Assembly: GCF_029223285.1 (NCBI RefSeq)
Contig: NZ_JARHUJ010000012.1
Location: 62,001 to 126,000 of the forward strand
Length of the DNA: 64,000 nucleotides
Source: Paraflavitalea sp. CAU 1676
GTDB lineage: Bacteria > Bacteroidota > Bacteroidia > Chitinophagales > Chitinophagaceae
Reading direction: 5' to 3'
Position numbers and translations under genes: made by a program. Under the pieces are notes generated by a model, which was not told where the DNA came from, made no database searches, and saw only the letters and a program-made list of their open reading frames with translations. Below are positions 20,967-29,140 of this stretch, in pieces. Every line of letters begins with the position of its first letter. Within the stretch, counting starts at the first letter, position 1.

Positions 20967-21542
20967 TTACTTCTTTGGTTCCTGTGATTTTTCGAAGTCG
21001 AGGGAAGAGCCGTCATCATAGTACACATGCCATGATTTGATCTTTCCATTTTCCTGCCTGAACTCGATATCTTTGTATTCTGCCTTTTGCGCAGAATAAA
21101 GCTCGCTGCTTCCGTATGTTTTTGATTGACCATTGCTGGAGCTGTTACAACTGCTAAAGCTGCGGTAGTTACCGCTGTTAGCATAGAACTTGAATGTTTT
21201 CTTGTTCACATCGATCTCCACGGTTCCTTCCTTGTATCCCAGCGTCTGTGTTTTGCAGCCGTAGGAGGTGCTGGCATAGTAGAAATATTGTCTTGCCTTT
21301 CCGTCTTTGTACAGCATGTAGCCATTGGCCAGCTCAAAACCATTGCCCTGGTAGCTGCCATCGTAGCCCCAAAAGCTACCAATAGAGGTGGAGCCTGCCA
21401 TCCAGTAACCCACGAGATCGTCGGGTACAGTAGTGCGGGGATGATCGCCGTAATTTCCATCCTCCTTATCCGATTTGGAACAGGCGGTGAAAGTCATTGA
21501 AAGACAGGCTACCAACGCCAGCACGGAAAAACTTCTCTTCAT
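20967..21542 (-). CDS. Hypothetical lipoprotein, lipocalin-like
   Basis: A 191-residue protein with a lipobox ending TAC (Cys21), then an acidic linker SKSDKEDGNYGDHP. The mature domain starts with VPDDLVGYWMAGS, a strand opening typical of lipocalin-like and calycin beta-barrels (G-x-W near the start), and is rich in Tyr, Ser and Gly. No catalytic residues are seen. It is a monocistronic gene with its own terminator. The function is not recognised. Confidence 0.75.
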   Translation of the reverse strand: MKRSFSVLALVACLSMTFTACSKSDKEDGNYGDHPRTTVPDDLVGYWMAGSTSIGSFWGYDGSYQGNGFELANGYMLYKDGKARQYFYYASTSYGCKTQTLGYKEGTVEIDVNKKTFKFYANSGNYRSFSSCNSSSNGQSKTYGSSELYSAQKAEYKDIEFRQENGKIKSWHVYYDDGSSLDFEKSQEPKK

Positions 21543-21714
21543 GTCTGATTTTTTGACAAAAATATCAGGTGGTTATCAGGCGGCTAAGCAGGGACGGTTA
21601 AAGTGTATGCGAAGACCGACGAACCGACAATTTTTTTGCTGGAGTGGTGTGGTCATTCAATTGGACTATTCCGGTTTTTATTGGCCGGACTACGTCGCCC
21701 TGCTATTTTGCTAT

Positions 21715-21722
21715 TACTTTTG
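21715..21722 (+). promoter_or_regulatory. Bacteroidota -7 box upstream of the acetyltransferase gene
   Basis: TACTTTTG, a perfect match to the TAnnTTTG consensus, 23 bp before the ATG at 21746. No good -33 TTTG is seen at the expected distance. The same octamer precedes the next two large genes. Confidence 0.5.
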
Positions 21723-21745
21723 GGTAGTTACAATCGTTAATACGT

Positions 21746-22285
21746 ATGAACTTTTCTATTCAACCAGTGCTGGAAAACGATCAAATCATTCTTTTGCCAT
21801 TGGAAGAAGCTGATTTTGATGCCTTGTATGCAGTAGCGGCCGATCCTAAGGTCTGGGAGCAACACCCTAACAAGGAGCGATGGAGGAAAGAAGTATTTCA
21901 GAATTATTTTGAAGGCGCTATCGAGAGCAAGGGGGCATTCAAGATCATCGATAAGGCGACCGGTGAAATAGCTGGCAGTACCCGGTATTATGATTATAGT
22001 GAAGCTGAACGTTCCATCCTGATAGGCTATACGTTCTATGCTACGCGGTATTGGGGAAAGGGGATCAACCCTTCGGTAAAGCAACTGATGCTTTCCTATA
22101 TCTTTCAATATGTTGACCGGGTGATCTTTCATATCGGTGCGCAGAATATCCGTTCGCAGATAGCTATCGGCCGTATTGGTGCGCTTAAAATAGGTGAACA
22201 GGATGTTGCCTACTATGGAGAAGCTTCGAAGATCAATTTTGTCTATGCCATCGATCGTGCGGCATGGCTAGCTGGTGCAAAATGA
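21746..22285 (+). CDS. GNAT family N-acetyltransferase (RimJ/RimL-like)
   Basis: A 179-residue cytoplasmic acetyl-CoA-dependent transferase. The order of strands and helices fits Acetyltransf_3: LENDQIILLPLEEADFDALY at the N-terminus, GEIAGSTRYYDY in the middle, then IGYTFYATRYWGKGINPSVKQLML as the acetyl-CoA binding region, and NIRSQIAIGRIGALKIGEQD, which is typical of RimJ/RimL-like proteins. The substrate may be a protein N-terminus, an amine or a small molecule. It has its own promoter box and is followed 106 bp later by an AraC-type gene. Confidence 0.9.
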   Translation: MNFSIQPVLENDQIILLPLEEADFDALYAVAADPKVWEQHPNKERWRKEVFQNYFEGAIESKGAFKIIDKATGEIAGSTRYYDYSEAERSILIGYTFYATRYWGKGINPSVKQLMLSYIFQYVDRVIFHIGAQNIRSQIAIGRIGALKIGEQDVAYYGEASKINFVYAIDRAAWLAGAK

Positions 22286-22358
22286 AATATGACCAGGGCA
22301 GGTAGCGGGTAACATGTTTATGCGATGGGGTGAGCAGCCTATCGATCCTGAAAAAAAC

Positions 22359-22366
22359 TACTTTTG
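22359..22366 (+). promoter_or_regulatory. Bacteroidota -7 box upstream of the AraC-type gene
   Basis: TACTTTTG, a perfect TAnnTTTG match, 25 bp before the ATG at 22392. It lies inside the longer frame that begins at 22314, which argues that translation starts at 22392. Confidence 0.55.
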
Positions 22367-22391
22367 CTGCGCACCAGCCTGTTGCGCCTTC

Positions 22392-23669
22392 ATGAACAAA
22401 GACGCCCTCTTTCAATATTTTGTGGTGGCGGGTTTGATCAATACCACCTTGTTTGCTTTCCTGTTAATGACGAGGAAAAAGCATACCGTTGTATCTATCC
22501 TGTTGACAGTATTTATGTTGCTGGTATCGTTTCAGGCTGTCTTAAACGGATTTGATAACCGGGCTTTCTTCCTGGAGTTTCCGCATCTAAGCCGGGTCTC
22601 CTGGCTGCTGCCAACCCTGTTTGGGCCGCTGATCTACCTCTTCACGGGGAAGTTAACGATGCGCGAAACAGTATTACGGGCGAAGGACCTGCTTCATTTC
22701 CTGCCTTTCTGCGTTTACCTCCTCCTGTTAAGCAGTTGGTTTGTTAAACCTGCCAGCGAAAAACGGGCTTTGCTGAGTGATTTCGAGGCGCTCAGCGTGC
22801 ATGATTTTGGTTGGATGAACCAGGTCAACATCCCACTTACCTTGTTCTATTTACTCCTTTCGCTCCAACGGTTGCACCAATACCGGAAAGAGCTAACCAA
22901 TACCTGTTCTGAGGTAGGTTTATATCAATTGCAGTGGTTAAGGCAGTTTATCTATATCGTACTGGCGATCCTGGGCATCACTGCGTTGGGGTTTTATGGC
23001 CGTAAATGGAATATTCCACTGATCGGGCATATGTATCATTACAACTACGCGGCGATCGTGTTGGTGTTGTATTGGATGGCCTATAAAAGTATTACGCAAC
23101 CGGCGCTGTTCAGCCTTGAGGGAAGGCAAAAAACGCGGGGGCGCCGCGTTATCCTGGAAAAAGGAGTGGCGACCGAAATGGTACTTGCAGGAGTTGTGAT
23201 GACCCCCATCGTAGCGGCGGCAGGCGGCCAGGCTGATGAACTGGCAGAAAAAGGAGTGGGCCTTCAGGACGTGGGGGAGGAAAACACCTCCCACAAGAAG
23301 TACGCCAAATCGGGCCTGGGTTCAATGGCTACGGATGAATTGCTGCAGGAGCTGCTGACCTATATGGAAAAGGATAAACCTTACCTGGAACCTGAATTGA
23401 CGATCTATGCACTCGCCGATGCCCTGGGTTCAAACCGGCATCATCTTTCGCAGGTGATCAACGAACGGTTGGGATTTAGCTTTTTCGACTTTGTAAACAG
23501 GTACCGGGTAAAGGCAGTACAGGAAAAGCTGGCCGATCCCGGTGCCCGGCACATGAGTATTATGGGTATTGCCTATGATTGTGGATTCAATTCAAAAGCA
23601 ACTTTCAATGCCTCATTCAAGAAAATGACGGGTACAACACCGTCGGCATACCTGAAATCGTTGTCCTGA
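22392..23669 (+). CDS. AraC family regulator with a multi-helix membrane domain
   Basis: A 425-residue membrane-anchored regulator. The start at 22392 (MNKDALFQYF) is preferred because a -7 box lies upstream of it and the family begins like this. The first 230 residues hold about six to seven hydrophobic helices (FVVAGLINTTLFAFLL, VVSILLTVFMLLVSF, WLLPTLFGPLIYLF, LLHFLPFCVYLLLL, QFIYIVLAILGITALG). A linker precedes the AraC-type double HTH (about 325-425: LTIYALADALGSNRHHLSQVIN, MGIAYDCGFNSKATFNASFKK). The family senses an envelope or lipid signal and regulates transcription. Adjacent peptidase and hydrolase genes are possible targets. Confidence 0.92.
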   Translation: MNKDALFQYFVVAGLINTTLFAFLLMTRKKHTVVSILLTVFMLLVSFQAVLNGFDNRAFFLEFPHLSRVSWLLPTLFGPLIYLFTGKLTMRETVLRAKDLLHFLPFCVYLLLLSSWFVKPASEKRALLSDFEALSVHDFGWMNQVNIPLTLFYLLLSLQRLHQYRKELTNTCSEVGLYQLQWLRQFIYIVLAILGITALGFYGRKWNIPLIGHMYHYNYAAIVLVLYWMAYKSITQPALFSLEGRQKTRGRRVILEKGVATEMVLAGVVMTPIVAAAGGQADELAEKGVGLQDVGEENTSHKKYAKSGLGSMATDELLQELLTYMEKDKPYLEPELTIYALADALGSNRHHLSQVINERLGFSFFDFVNRYRVKAVQEKLADPGARHMSIMGIAYDCGFNSKATFNASFKKMTGTTPSAYLKSLS

Positions 23670-23715
23670 CAGGTACGAGCCTGTCGGCGCAGGCGGCCAG
23701 ACCTCCACGGCCTGC

Positions 23716-23723
23716 TACTTTTG
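23716..23723 (+). promoter_or_regulatory. Bacteroidota -7 box upstream of the S41 peptidase gene
   Basis: TACTTTTG, a perfect TAnnTTTG match, 13 bp before the ATG at 23737 and followed by an A-rich leader. This would give a very short 5' leader. Confidence 0.5.
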
Positions 23724-23736
23724 GAAAAAAATAAAT

Positions 23737-25158
23737 ATGAAAAGAGCTGGATTGATTGGCGTGTGCCTCTTGTTTACATTACTGGGAGCAGCACGGCAAC
23801 CTGTTAATTTTAGTGTGCCTCAACTCAAGGAAGATCTGGCTGTTTTCCGTACCGCCCTGCGCGAAATGCACCCCGGCCTGTACCAATACCACGATAGCGT
23901 ATATATTAATAAGCGTTTTGCAACGCTGGAGCAACAATTGATAAAACCAATGTCGGAAGAAGCTTTTTTCCGGCTGCTGAATCCGTTGGTGGTCGACATC
24001 AGGGATGGTCATACCAAATGGCATCGTGATCAACGGCCGGACGACCTGTTCGCCTTTCACCAGGACGGCTTATTCCCGCTGAAGTTGTACTTCAAGGACA
24101 AAAAAGCGTACGTCGTCGACGGCTACGGCAACAATACGGTACCTCAAGGTAGTGAGGTGGTGAGCATTAATGGCAAAACGATGGTGGCCATCGGCAATCA
24201 GCTGGCCGACCAGGTGATCGTCGATGGATTCATCGAAGCTGCCCGGTACCGGGCGTTGAGCGATCGCTTTGCTGGATATTACGTGAGTTTCATGGGGCAA
24301 AGCCCCCAATTTGCTATTGGGTACAGGGTAAAAGCCGATGGTGCGGTGAAGACCGTCACGTTGCCGGCAGTAACCCTGGTGGATATTTCCACCCGCGAAA
24401 AGCTATGGGCAGCAGCCGATTCATGGCGGGTCTCTTTTCCGGCCGACAGCGTTGCGCTGATGCGTATTCCGGTCTTTATGCCGCAGGAAAAAGGCCCTGC
24501 TTTTGAAGCGTTTTTGCAGAGCTCTTTTGCTACGATCAAGGCATCAGGTGCTCAACACCTGATCCTGGACCTGCGCAATAATGAGGGCGGTTTGGATCGT
24601 TGGGGTAGTTTGCTCTATTCCTGGTTGGTGGATAAGCCGTTTCGTTACTATGATCGGTTAACGGTTGCCTCAGATGGAAACCTGAGTATACGTCAATATG
24701 CCTGGTTGCCTGATCAATTTGATCAACTGAAGTCCTTTATAAAAAAGGAAGGTGACGAATACCTGTTCACTATGAATCCGGCCCTTGGGATGGTTAATCC
24801 TCAGGCAAAACCTTTCATGGGTAAGGTGTATGTTTTGTTGAATGGGGTCAGCTTTTCGGTAACTACCGAGTTTGGTGCTATAGTGCGCGATCAGAAGCGC
24901 GGGTTGATCATCGGCGAGGAGAGTGGTGGCACCATTGCCGGAAACAATAGCGGGGGATTTGGTACCGTGAAGCTGCCCAATACACATTTATCATTGGGGA
25001 TACCATTGTTAGGATACCATATGAGCCTTACCAACCAATATCCGGCTGGAAGCGGCATCATACCCGACCACACGATTGTTCCAACCGTACAGGATATCAT
25101 TCTTAAGAACGATGTTGTATTGCAGAAAACCTTGCAACTGATACAAGGCCATCGATAA
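23737..25158 (+). CDS. S41 family serine peptidase, exported
   Basis: A 473-residue exported protein with a signal peptide ending near GAARQ (about 20). A helical N-terminal domain (QLKEDLAVFRTALREMHPGLYQY) is followed by a PDZ-like segment (about 115-210) and the C-terminal-processing-protease core: DLRNNEGG at 278-285, the nucleophile region LNGVSFSVTTEF (Ser372 or Ser374) and GEESGGT (393-399). Family members cleave hydrophobic C-termini of envelope proteins; related tricorn-core proteins degrade peptides. It is probably expressed from its own promoter box, next to a membrane AraC regulator. Confidence 0.9.
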   Translation: MKRAGLIGVCLLFTLLGAARQPVNFSVPQLKEDLAVFRTALREMHPGLYQYHDSVYINKRFATLEQQLIKPMSEEAFFRLLNPLVVDIRDGHTKWHRDQRPDDLFAFHQDGLFPLKLYFKDKKAYVVDGYGNNTVPQGSEVVSINGKTMVAIGNQLADQVIVDGFIEAARYRALSDRFAGYYVSFMGQSPQFAIGYRVKADGAVKTVTLPAVTLVDISTREKLWAAADSWRVSFPADSVALMRIPVFMPQEKGPAFEAFLQSSFATIKASGAQHLILDLRNNEGGLDRWGSLLYSWLVDKPFRYYDRLTVASDGNLSIRQYAWLPDQFDQLKSFIKKEGDEYLFTMNPALGMVNPQAKPFMGKVYVLLNGVSFSVTTEFGAIVRDQKRGLIIGEESGGTIAGNNSGGFGTVKLPNTHLSLGIPLLGYHMSLTNQYPAGSGIIPDHTIVPTVQDIILKNDVVLQKTLQLIQGHR

Positions 25159-25173
25159 GATCCCTATACGCTT

Positions 25174-25263
25174 ATGAAAAAGAAAGAGCGGAACCTGATC
25201 CTATTGGTGTTGCTGGTGGTATTATTGGCAGAATGCCTGTTCTTTTGGGTACTGTTTGTTTAG
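25174..25263 (+). CDS. Possible 29-residue single-span membrane peptide
   Basis: A short ORF beginning 15 bp after the S41 peptidase stop codon. It encodes a basic start, MKKKERN, then about 22 almost uninterrupted hydrophobic residues with a Glu-Cys in the middle, and ends at FV. This positive-inside, single-helix layout is what small membrane proteins look like. The spacing suggests cotranscription with the peptidase. Length alone cannot exclude chance. Confidence 0.4.
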   Translation: MKKKERNLILLVLLVVLLAECLFFWVLFV

Positions 25264-25441
25264 GTGGTGGGATGCATGGGCGGTTGATCATTGGCGAAGG
25301 CCATGAAAAACTGATAAAGGCCAGCCGTTCAGATAGGCAATAGCCGCGGGTCCTGCCGGACTTGCGGCTTTTTGCCGGATCAATTTGTTGGTGATCCCAA
25401 ATTGTTTCAATAGTTTGCCCGGGTTCAAATAAACACCACTC

Positions 25442-26578
25442 ATGATCCGGACTAACTTCTTTCGCTGCGTATGGATAAGCGCACTTTCCCTTTTATCGAC
25501 TGTCCCTTGTTTGGCACAACCTGAAAAGGCAGAAGCCTGTATTCAGCAATTGATGCAGCAGGCGAAAGTGGCGGGCATCGCAGTGGCCGTGGTAAAAGAC
25601 AACCGGATCATCTATACGCATTCATTCGGGTACAAGAACCTGGAAACGCAAACCCCGTTAACCGATGACTGTTTATTCAGGATCGCCTCTATCTCCAAAT
25701 CATTTACAGCTACCTCGCTGCTGCAACTGGTGCAGGCAGGAAAGGTGAAGCTCGATGATGATGTGAGCGACCTGGTTGGTTTCAACGTAAGAAACCCTAA
25801 GTTTCCGGAACAGCCCATTACGCTACGGCATATCCTTTCACACCGGTCGGGGCTCAATGATAGCCAGGGTTACTTTACCCTCGATGCCATCAATCCGGAA
25901 AAAAATCCCAACTCGGCCAAATGTTACAATGACTATGCACCCGGTGGCGGATATCAGTACTGCAACCTCAACTTCAACCTGGCCGGTACTATACTGGAGC
26001 GATTGTCGGGTGAACGTTTTGATCAGTATGTGAAACACCATGTATTGGACCCGCTGGGTCTTTATGGCGGTTATTGTGTCGACTCACTCGATCAATCGAG
26101 GTTTGCGACGATCTATGAGTACAATAGCGATTCCGCCAGGCTGGTAGGGGCACCCGGGGCCTATGCTGCCCGTAGTGCAGAGATCGCGCAATACACCATG
26201 GGTTACAGTACGCCGGTGTTTTCTCCTACCGGCGGTATGAAGATCAGCGCCACCGACCTGGCCAAATATATGATGATGCATATGAACCTGGGTAAAGCTG
26301 GCCGCAAGCGGATCATTTCGAAGCGGAGTGCCAGGACGATGCAGACACCGCTTTCTGAAAAAGAGGGGTATGGACTGGCGCTGCACACCAGCAAAACCCT
26401 GATTTCCGGCAAAACGATGACAGGCCATACAGGCTCGGCCTATGGATTATACAGCACGATGTTCTTTCAACCAAAGGAGAAGTTTGGGATCGTAGTGATT
26501 ACTAATGGTTACTCATCGCCAGTGCCGGGTGGTATCAACCCGATCGTAAACTGCTTGTACGACCATTTTATCAAGTAG
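25442..26578 (+). CDS. Serine hydrolase of the class C beta-lactamase/PBP family
   Basis: A 378-residue exported protein with a signal peptide ending PCLAQ (about 26). The catalytic set is SISK (Ser83, Lys86), the YxN motif Tyr173-Cys-Asn175 (GGYQYCNLN) and HTG near residue 333 (MTGHTGSAYG) in place of KTG. The HTG triad and overall layout fit the Beta-lactamase (PF00144) group of D-aminopeptidases, esterases and class C-like enzymes. True beta-lactamase activity cannot be asserted. It is separated from the S41 gene by about 280 bp and convergent with the next gene. Confidence 0.92.
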   Translation: MIRTNFFRCVWISALSLLSTVPCLAQPEKAEACIQQLMQQAKVAGIAVAVVKDNRIIYTHSFGYKNLETQTPLTDDCLFRIASISKSFTATSLLQLVQAGKVKLDDDVSDLVGFNVRNPKFPEQPITLRHILSHRSGLNDSQGYFTLDAINPEKNPNSAKCYNDYAPGGGYQYCNLNFNLAGTILERLSGERFDQYVKHHVLDPLGLYGGYCVDSLDQSRFATIYEYNSDSARLVGAPGAYAARSAEIAQYTMGYSTPVFSPTGGMKISATDLAKYMMMHMNLGKAGRKRIISKRSARTMQTPLSEKEGYGLALHTSKTLISGKTMTGHTGSAYGLYSTMFFQPKEKFGIVVITNGYSSPVPGGINPIVNCLYDHFIK

Positions 26579-26615
26579 TCGTAGGGCCAGGTTTACTTGC
26601 TAGCATACTGTCTGT

Positions 26616-26909
26616 TTACCAAACCCGGTAGATCTCTCTTGAACCGGTGAGGTACATGTCGGTATAGCCGGCCATTTTCTCACTCATTTTTTTCATCTTT
26701 TCCGCATCTTTTTCCATTCTTTTCCAGCTTTCTTCATAATCTGTGAGGTCGGTGTACTGACTTACCAGGATGACGCGGTTGTATTGCCCCGTCATGTCTG
26801 TCACAATATGCAGCAATTCTTTGCTATCGGCCATTACTTCTTTGAAAAGCTTGGCGAGTTTGGATGCGTTGCCTGGTTTGCAAACGAAGGTGTCATGGAC
26901 AATGATCAT
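26616..26909 (-). CDS. NIPSNAP-like dimeric alpha/beta barrel protein
   Basis: A 97-residue cytoplasmic protein with no signal peptide. The strand-helix-strand-strand-helix pattern (IIVHDTFVCKPGNASKLAKLFKEV, RVILVSQYTDLTDYEES, KMKKMSEKMAGYTDMYLTGSREIYRVW) fits ferredoxin-like dimeric barrels of the NIPSNAP/ABM type. No catalytic residue is obvious. The function is unknown; such proteins can be small-molecule monooxygenases or binding proteins. It is a single gene. Confidence 0.7.
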   Translation of the reverse strand: MIIVHDTFVCKPGNASKLAKLFKEVMADSKELLHIVTDMTGQYNRVILVSQYTDLTDYEESWKRMEKDAEKMKKMSEKMAGYTDMYLTGSREIYRVW

Positions 26910-27165
26910 AGCTGTATTTTTTATTGTGTGAATGATCGTTGATCAGTTTCCCTGCTGCAAAATTGAGGCCCGGCGGTTTGCCGGAGGCGGTGCAAATGCG
27001 ACAGATTGCAGGGGCGACTATGCAATTCAACTACTTACCGGATAAGCTGGAAGTTGCCTTTTTTGCCGGAGGCTGCGCTTTTTGTTGGAAGGTGCCATCC
27101 CAGGCTTCGTTAACTACCATTGTAACTTTCAGGTTCCAGAACTCCCAAACCCTAAGAAACAATGA

Positions 27166-27198
27166 CGCCCGTTGTCCGGTTGTTACCGGGAACGGGCG
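27166..27198 (+). terminator. Orphan terminator-like hairpin
   Basis: Two-tier stem: outer CGCCCGTT / AACGGGCG, inner CCGGT / ACCGG, loop TGTT, with small internal bulges, followed by GTTGTTTTGCT. No plus-strand protein gene precedes it within 580 bp, so it may end a small RNA. Confidence 0.55.
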
Positions 27199-27497
27199 GT
27201 TGTTTTGCTACTAACACTAATATGTTGGTTGCTCTGCGAGCGATAATAGGATAAGGACAATACACCCAATAAGATGAAGGAAAAGGCATCGCTATATGGC
27301 AGTGGTAATTATTTTTGAAAGCGGTGATTGCTCTAACAATTTCCGATTGAGGCGTATAGCCCAACTGGAAACGGGCATACAACAGGGGATATTGTTTTTC
27401 ATGACTTGGATTGTTTCGGGCGCTAAAATAATACAGGAAAAGTGGACCTGCAAGTATCAGGGGGAATATTCATCCCGGGTGGTGATAACTTTTCAAA

Positions 27498-27555
27498 GGG
27501 AGGGTTTTCGCAATGGGACGCACCTAAAACGCATTCCCGGAATGCCAACCCTCCC
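27498..27555. repeat. Long-range inverted repeat enclosing a smaller hairpin
   Basis: A perfect 9-bp outer stem GGGAGGGTT / AACCCTCCC encloses 40 bases, inside which GCATTC-CCG-GAATGC forms a second perfect stem. It lies 32 bp beyond the GH43 stop on the minus strand, so it might also serve as that gene's terminator or a structured 3' end. Confidence 0.45.
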
Positions 27556-27586
27556 CTGAAACTATTTGAAAAGCATTGCTCTGCTA

Positions 27587-28933
27587 TTATCGTATTGGAC
27601 AGACCGAAATATGATCAATATTGACCTCACCCCATCCACCGATGATCCTGATGGTATTGCTTTTTCCCGGTTGCAGGGGCACGGTAAGGGAAGCCTTGCC
27701 GATGAAAGCAGTAGGTGAACCGGTTGTTACGGTGTTGAGCAACGAAAAGTCGGCATTGTTGACGAATAGTTTTACCCTGGCAAAGGCCGGTGCCGCATAG
27801 TGGATGGTAAGTGTAGCGCGACCGCCCTGCCTGCCTCCATCGACCTGATTAAATTCGATGGCAGCTTCTTTGCTCCCGAACCCGGTAACGTATTGGCGGC
27901 CGTTAGCATCGCCACCGGCTACCGCAGCCGTGCCCTGCAGGCTGGCTTTCGACGCCTTGTATTGGGCGCCTTTTCCGTTATCTGAACGCTTGACGACTTT
28001 GCCAGCAGGTGCTATACCGGTCTTTGTTTGTTCAACCAGGCGGATGGTGCCATCTTCGTTGAAGTGAATATAATCGACGCATATGGAGCGCAGGTTACCA
28101 TGCCCCGTATGGGAGAGTGACTGATTGTGATAGAAGATATACCATTTGCCTTTGTATTCCACTACCGAGCCGTGGTTGGTATCGCAACCGGTTTGACCCA
28201 GGAATACACCCTGGTGTTTCCAGGGACCCAGCGGGTGATTGCTTGTTGCGTACCGCAATTGGTTTTGGCCTTTTGTATTGTCGGCATAGGTGAGGTAATA
28301 GAGGCCATTGCGTTTGAAAACCCAGGCGGCTTCATGAAAATCCACCAGGCCTTCCATGTTCTGCATAGAACCGTTTATTTCGGTCATGTTGTCTTTCAGT
28401 TTGCCGCCCTGGCACACGCTGCCGCCGCCGTAATAGAAATAAGCCAGTCCGTCGGTGTCGATAAACACGGCCGGATCGATCATGGCGTTACCACTCAGTC
28501 CTTCGATATAGCCACCCGGCGTAAAGCCGGAAGCCGGCTTGTCGCTGGTAGCAATGCCGATCTTCCAGGTCTTGTTCCAATCGGTTCCGCTGGGGTGGGG
28601 ATAGTAGAAGTAATAAGTGCCGTTCTTATAGGCACAGTCAGGCGCCCACATGAAACCACCTTCCTTGCGTCCCCAGCTTACCTGGCTGGAGCGGAGTATT
28701 TCACCTTCATCGCGCCAGTTCACCAGGTCGTCGGTAGAGAAAACATGGTAGCGGTCCATCAGGTCGCAGCCACGTGCAGGATCAATGTCATGCGACGGAT
28801 AAACATACAACCGCCCATCGGCCCACACATGTGCCGATGGATCGGCGGTGTAAATACTCGTAATAAAAGGATTTTGGGAATAACAGATCAGGATGTTCAG
28901 TAAAAGTGCAAAGATGAAAATGGACCTCTTCAT
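27587..28933 (-). CDS. GH43 family glycoside hydrolase with C-terminal CBM6-like domain
   Basis: A 448-residue exported enzyme with a signal peptide ending CYSQ (about 20). The five-bladed propeller catalytic domain (about 21-315) has likely base Asp31 (YTADPSAHVW), pKa modulator Asp153 (MIDPAVFID) and acid Glu201 (FHEAAWVFKRNG). A beta-sandwich of CBM6/35 type follows (about 322-448), ending NTIRIIGGWGEVNIDHISV. GH43 enzymes release arabinose, xylose or galactose from hemicellulose or pectin; the exact specificity is not readable. It is monocistronic, with a dyad upstream that may be an operator. Confidence 0.93.
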   Translation of the reverse strand: MKRSIFIFALLLNILICYSQNPFITSIYTADPSAHVWADGRLYVYPSHDIDPARGCDLMDRYHVFSTDDLVNWRDEGEILRSSQVSWGRKEGGFMWAPDCAYKNGTYYFYYPHPSGTDWNKTWKIGIATSDKPASGFTPGGYIEGLSGNAMIDPAVFIDTDGLAYFYYGGGSVCQGGKLKDNMTEINGSMQNMEGLVDFHEAAWVFKRNGLYYLTYADNTKGQNQLRYATSNHPLGPWKHQGVFLGQTGCDTNHGSVVEYKGKWYIFYHNQSLSHTGHGNLRSICVDYIHFNEDGTIRLVEQTKTGIAPAGKVVKRSDNGKGAQYKASKASLQGTAAVAGGDANGRQYVTGFGSKEAAIEFNQVDGGRQGGRATLTIHYAAPAFARVKLFVNNADFSLLNTVTTGSPTAFIGKASLTVPLQPGKSNTIRIIGGWGEVNIDHISVCPIR

Positions 28934-29017
28934 GTATCGTGTATTTTGATATGGCAGGCTGAGTCAGGCCGCAAATGCAGCGTGATTCAGCAAGTAAATC
29001 AGGAGGCCCTAACAAAA

Positions 29018-29059
29018 GCATTAATTAATCCATAACGGCTGATATGGGTTAATTAATGC
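29018..29059. promoter_or_regulatory. Large imperfect palindrome upstream of the GH43 gene
   Basis: The arms GCATTAATTAATCC (29018-29031) and GGGTTAATTAATGC (29046-29059) match at 13 of 14 positions around a 14-bp spacer. It lies 85-126 bp upstream of the GH43 start and 82 bp beyond the MORN/TonB gene's stop. The AT-rich arms make an operator more likely than a terminator. Confidence 0.45.
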
Positions 29060-29140
29060 ATGCATGTTGTTGCTGAAAATCAGGTCTTATGAAGGCAATA
29101 ATAATGTAAGCAAGTTTTCTGGAAAGCGTTCAACAGCTCT

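Larger units (their letters stand above)
26910..27586. other. 677 bp gene-poor region with two strong hairpins
   Basis: I see no credible protein gene here. Short ORFs on the plus strand (26939-27214, 27296-27559, 27442-27624) have no recognisable composition or start signal. The region holds a terminator-like hairpin at 27166-27198 and a second structured element at 27498-27555. A TAACTTTC box at 27123-27130, one mismatch from TAnnTTTG, could start a short plus-strand RNA. Confidence 0.4.

Noticed and set aside
25442-26578. Antibiotic-resistance beta-lactamase
   Set aside because: The SxxK and YxN motifs are present but HTG replaces KTG, which is common in esterase and peptidase members, so resistance cannot be claimed.
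26939-27624. Short plus-strand ORFs in the gap before GH43
   Set aside because: They have no recognisable protein features, and two overlap hairpins that are better read as RNA structures.
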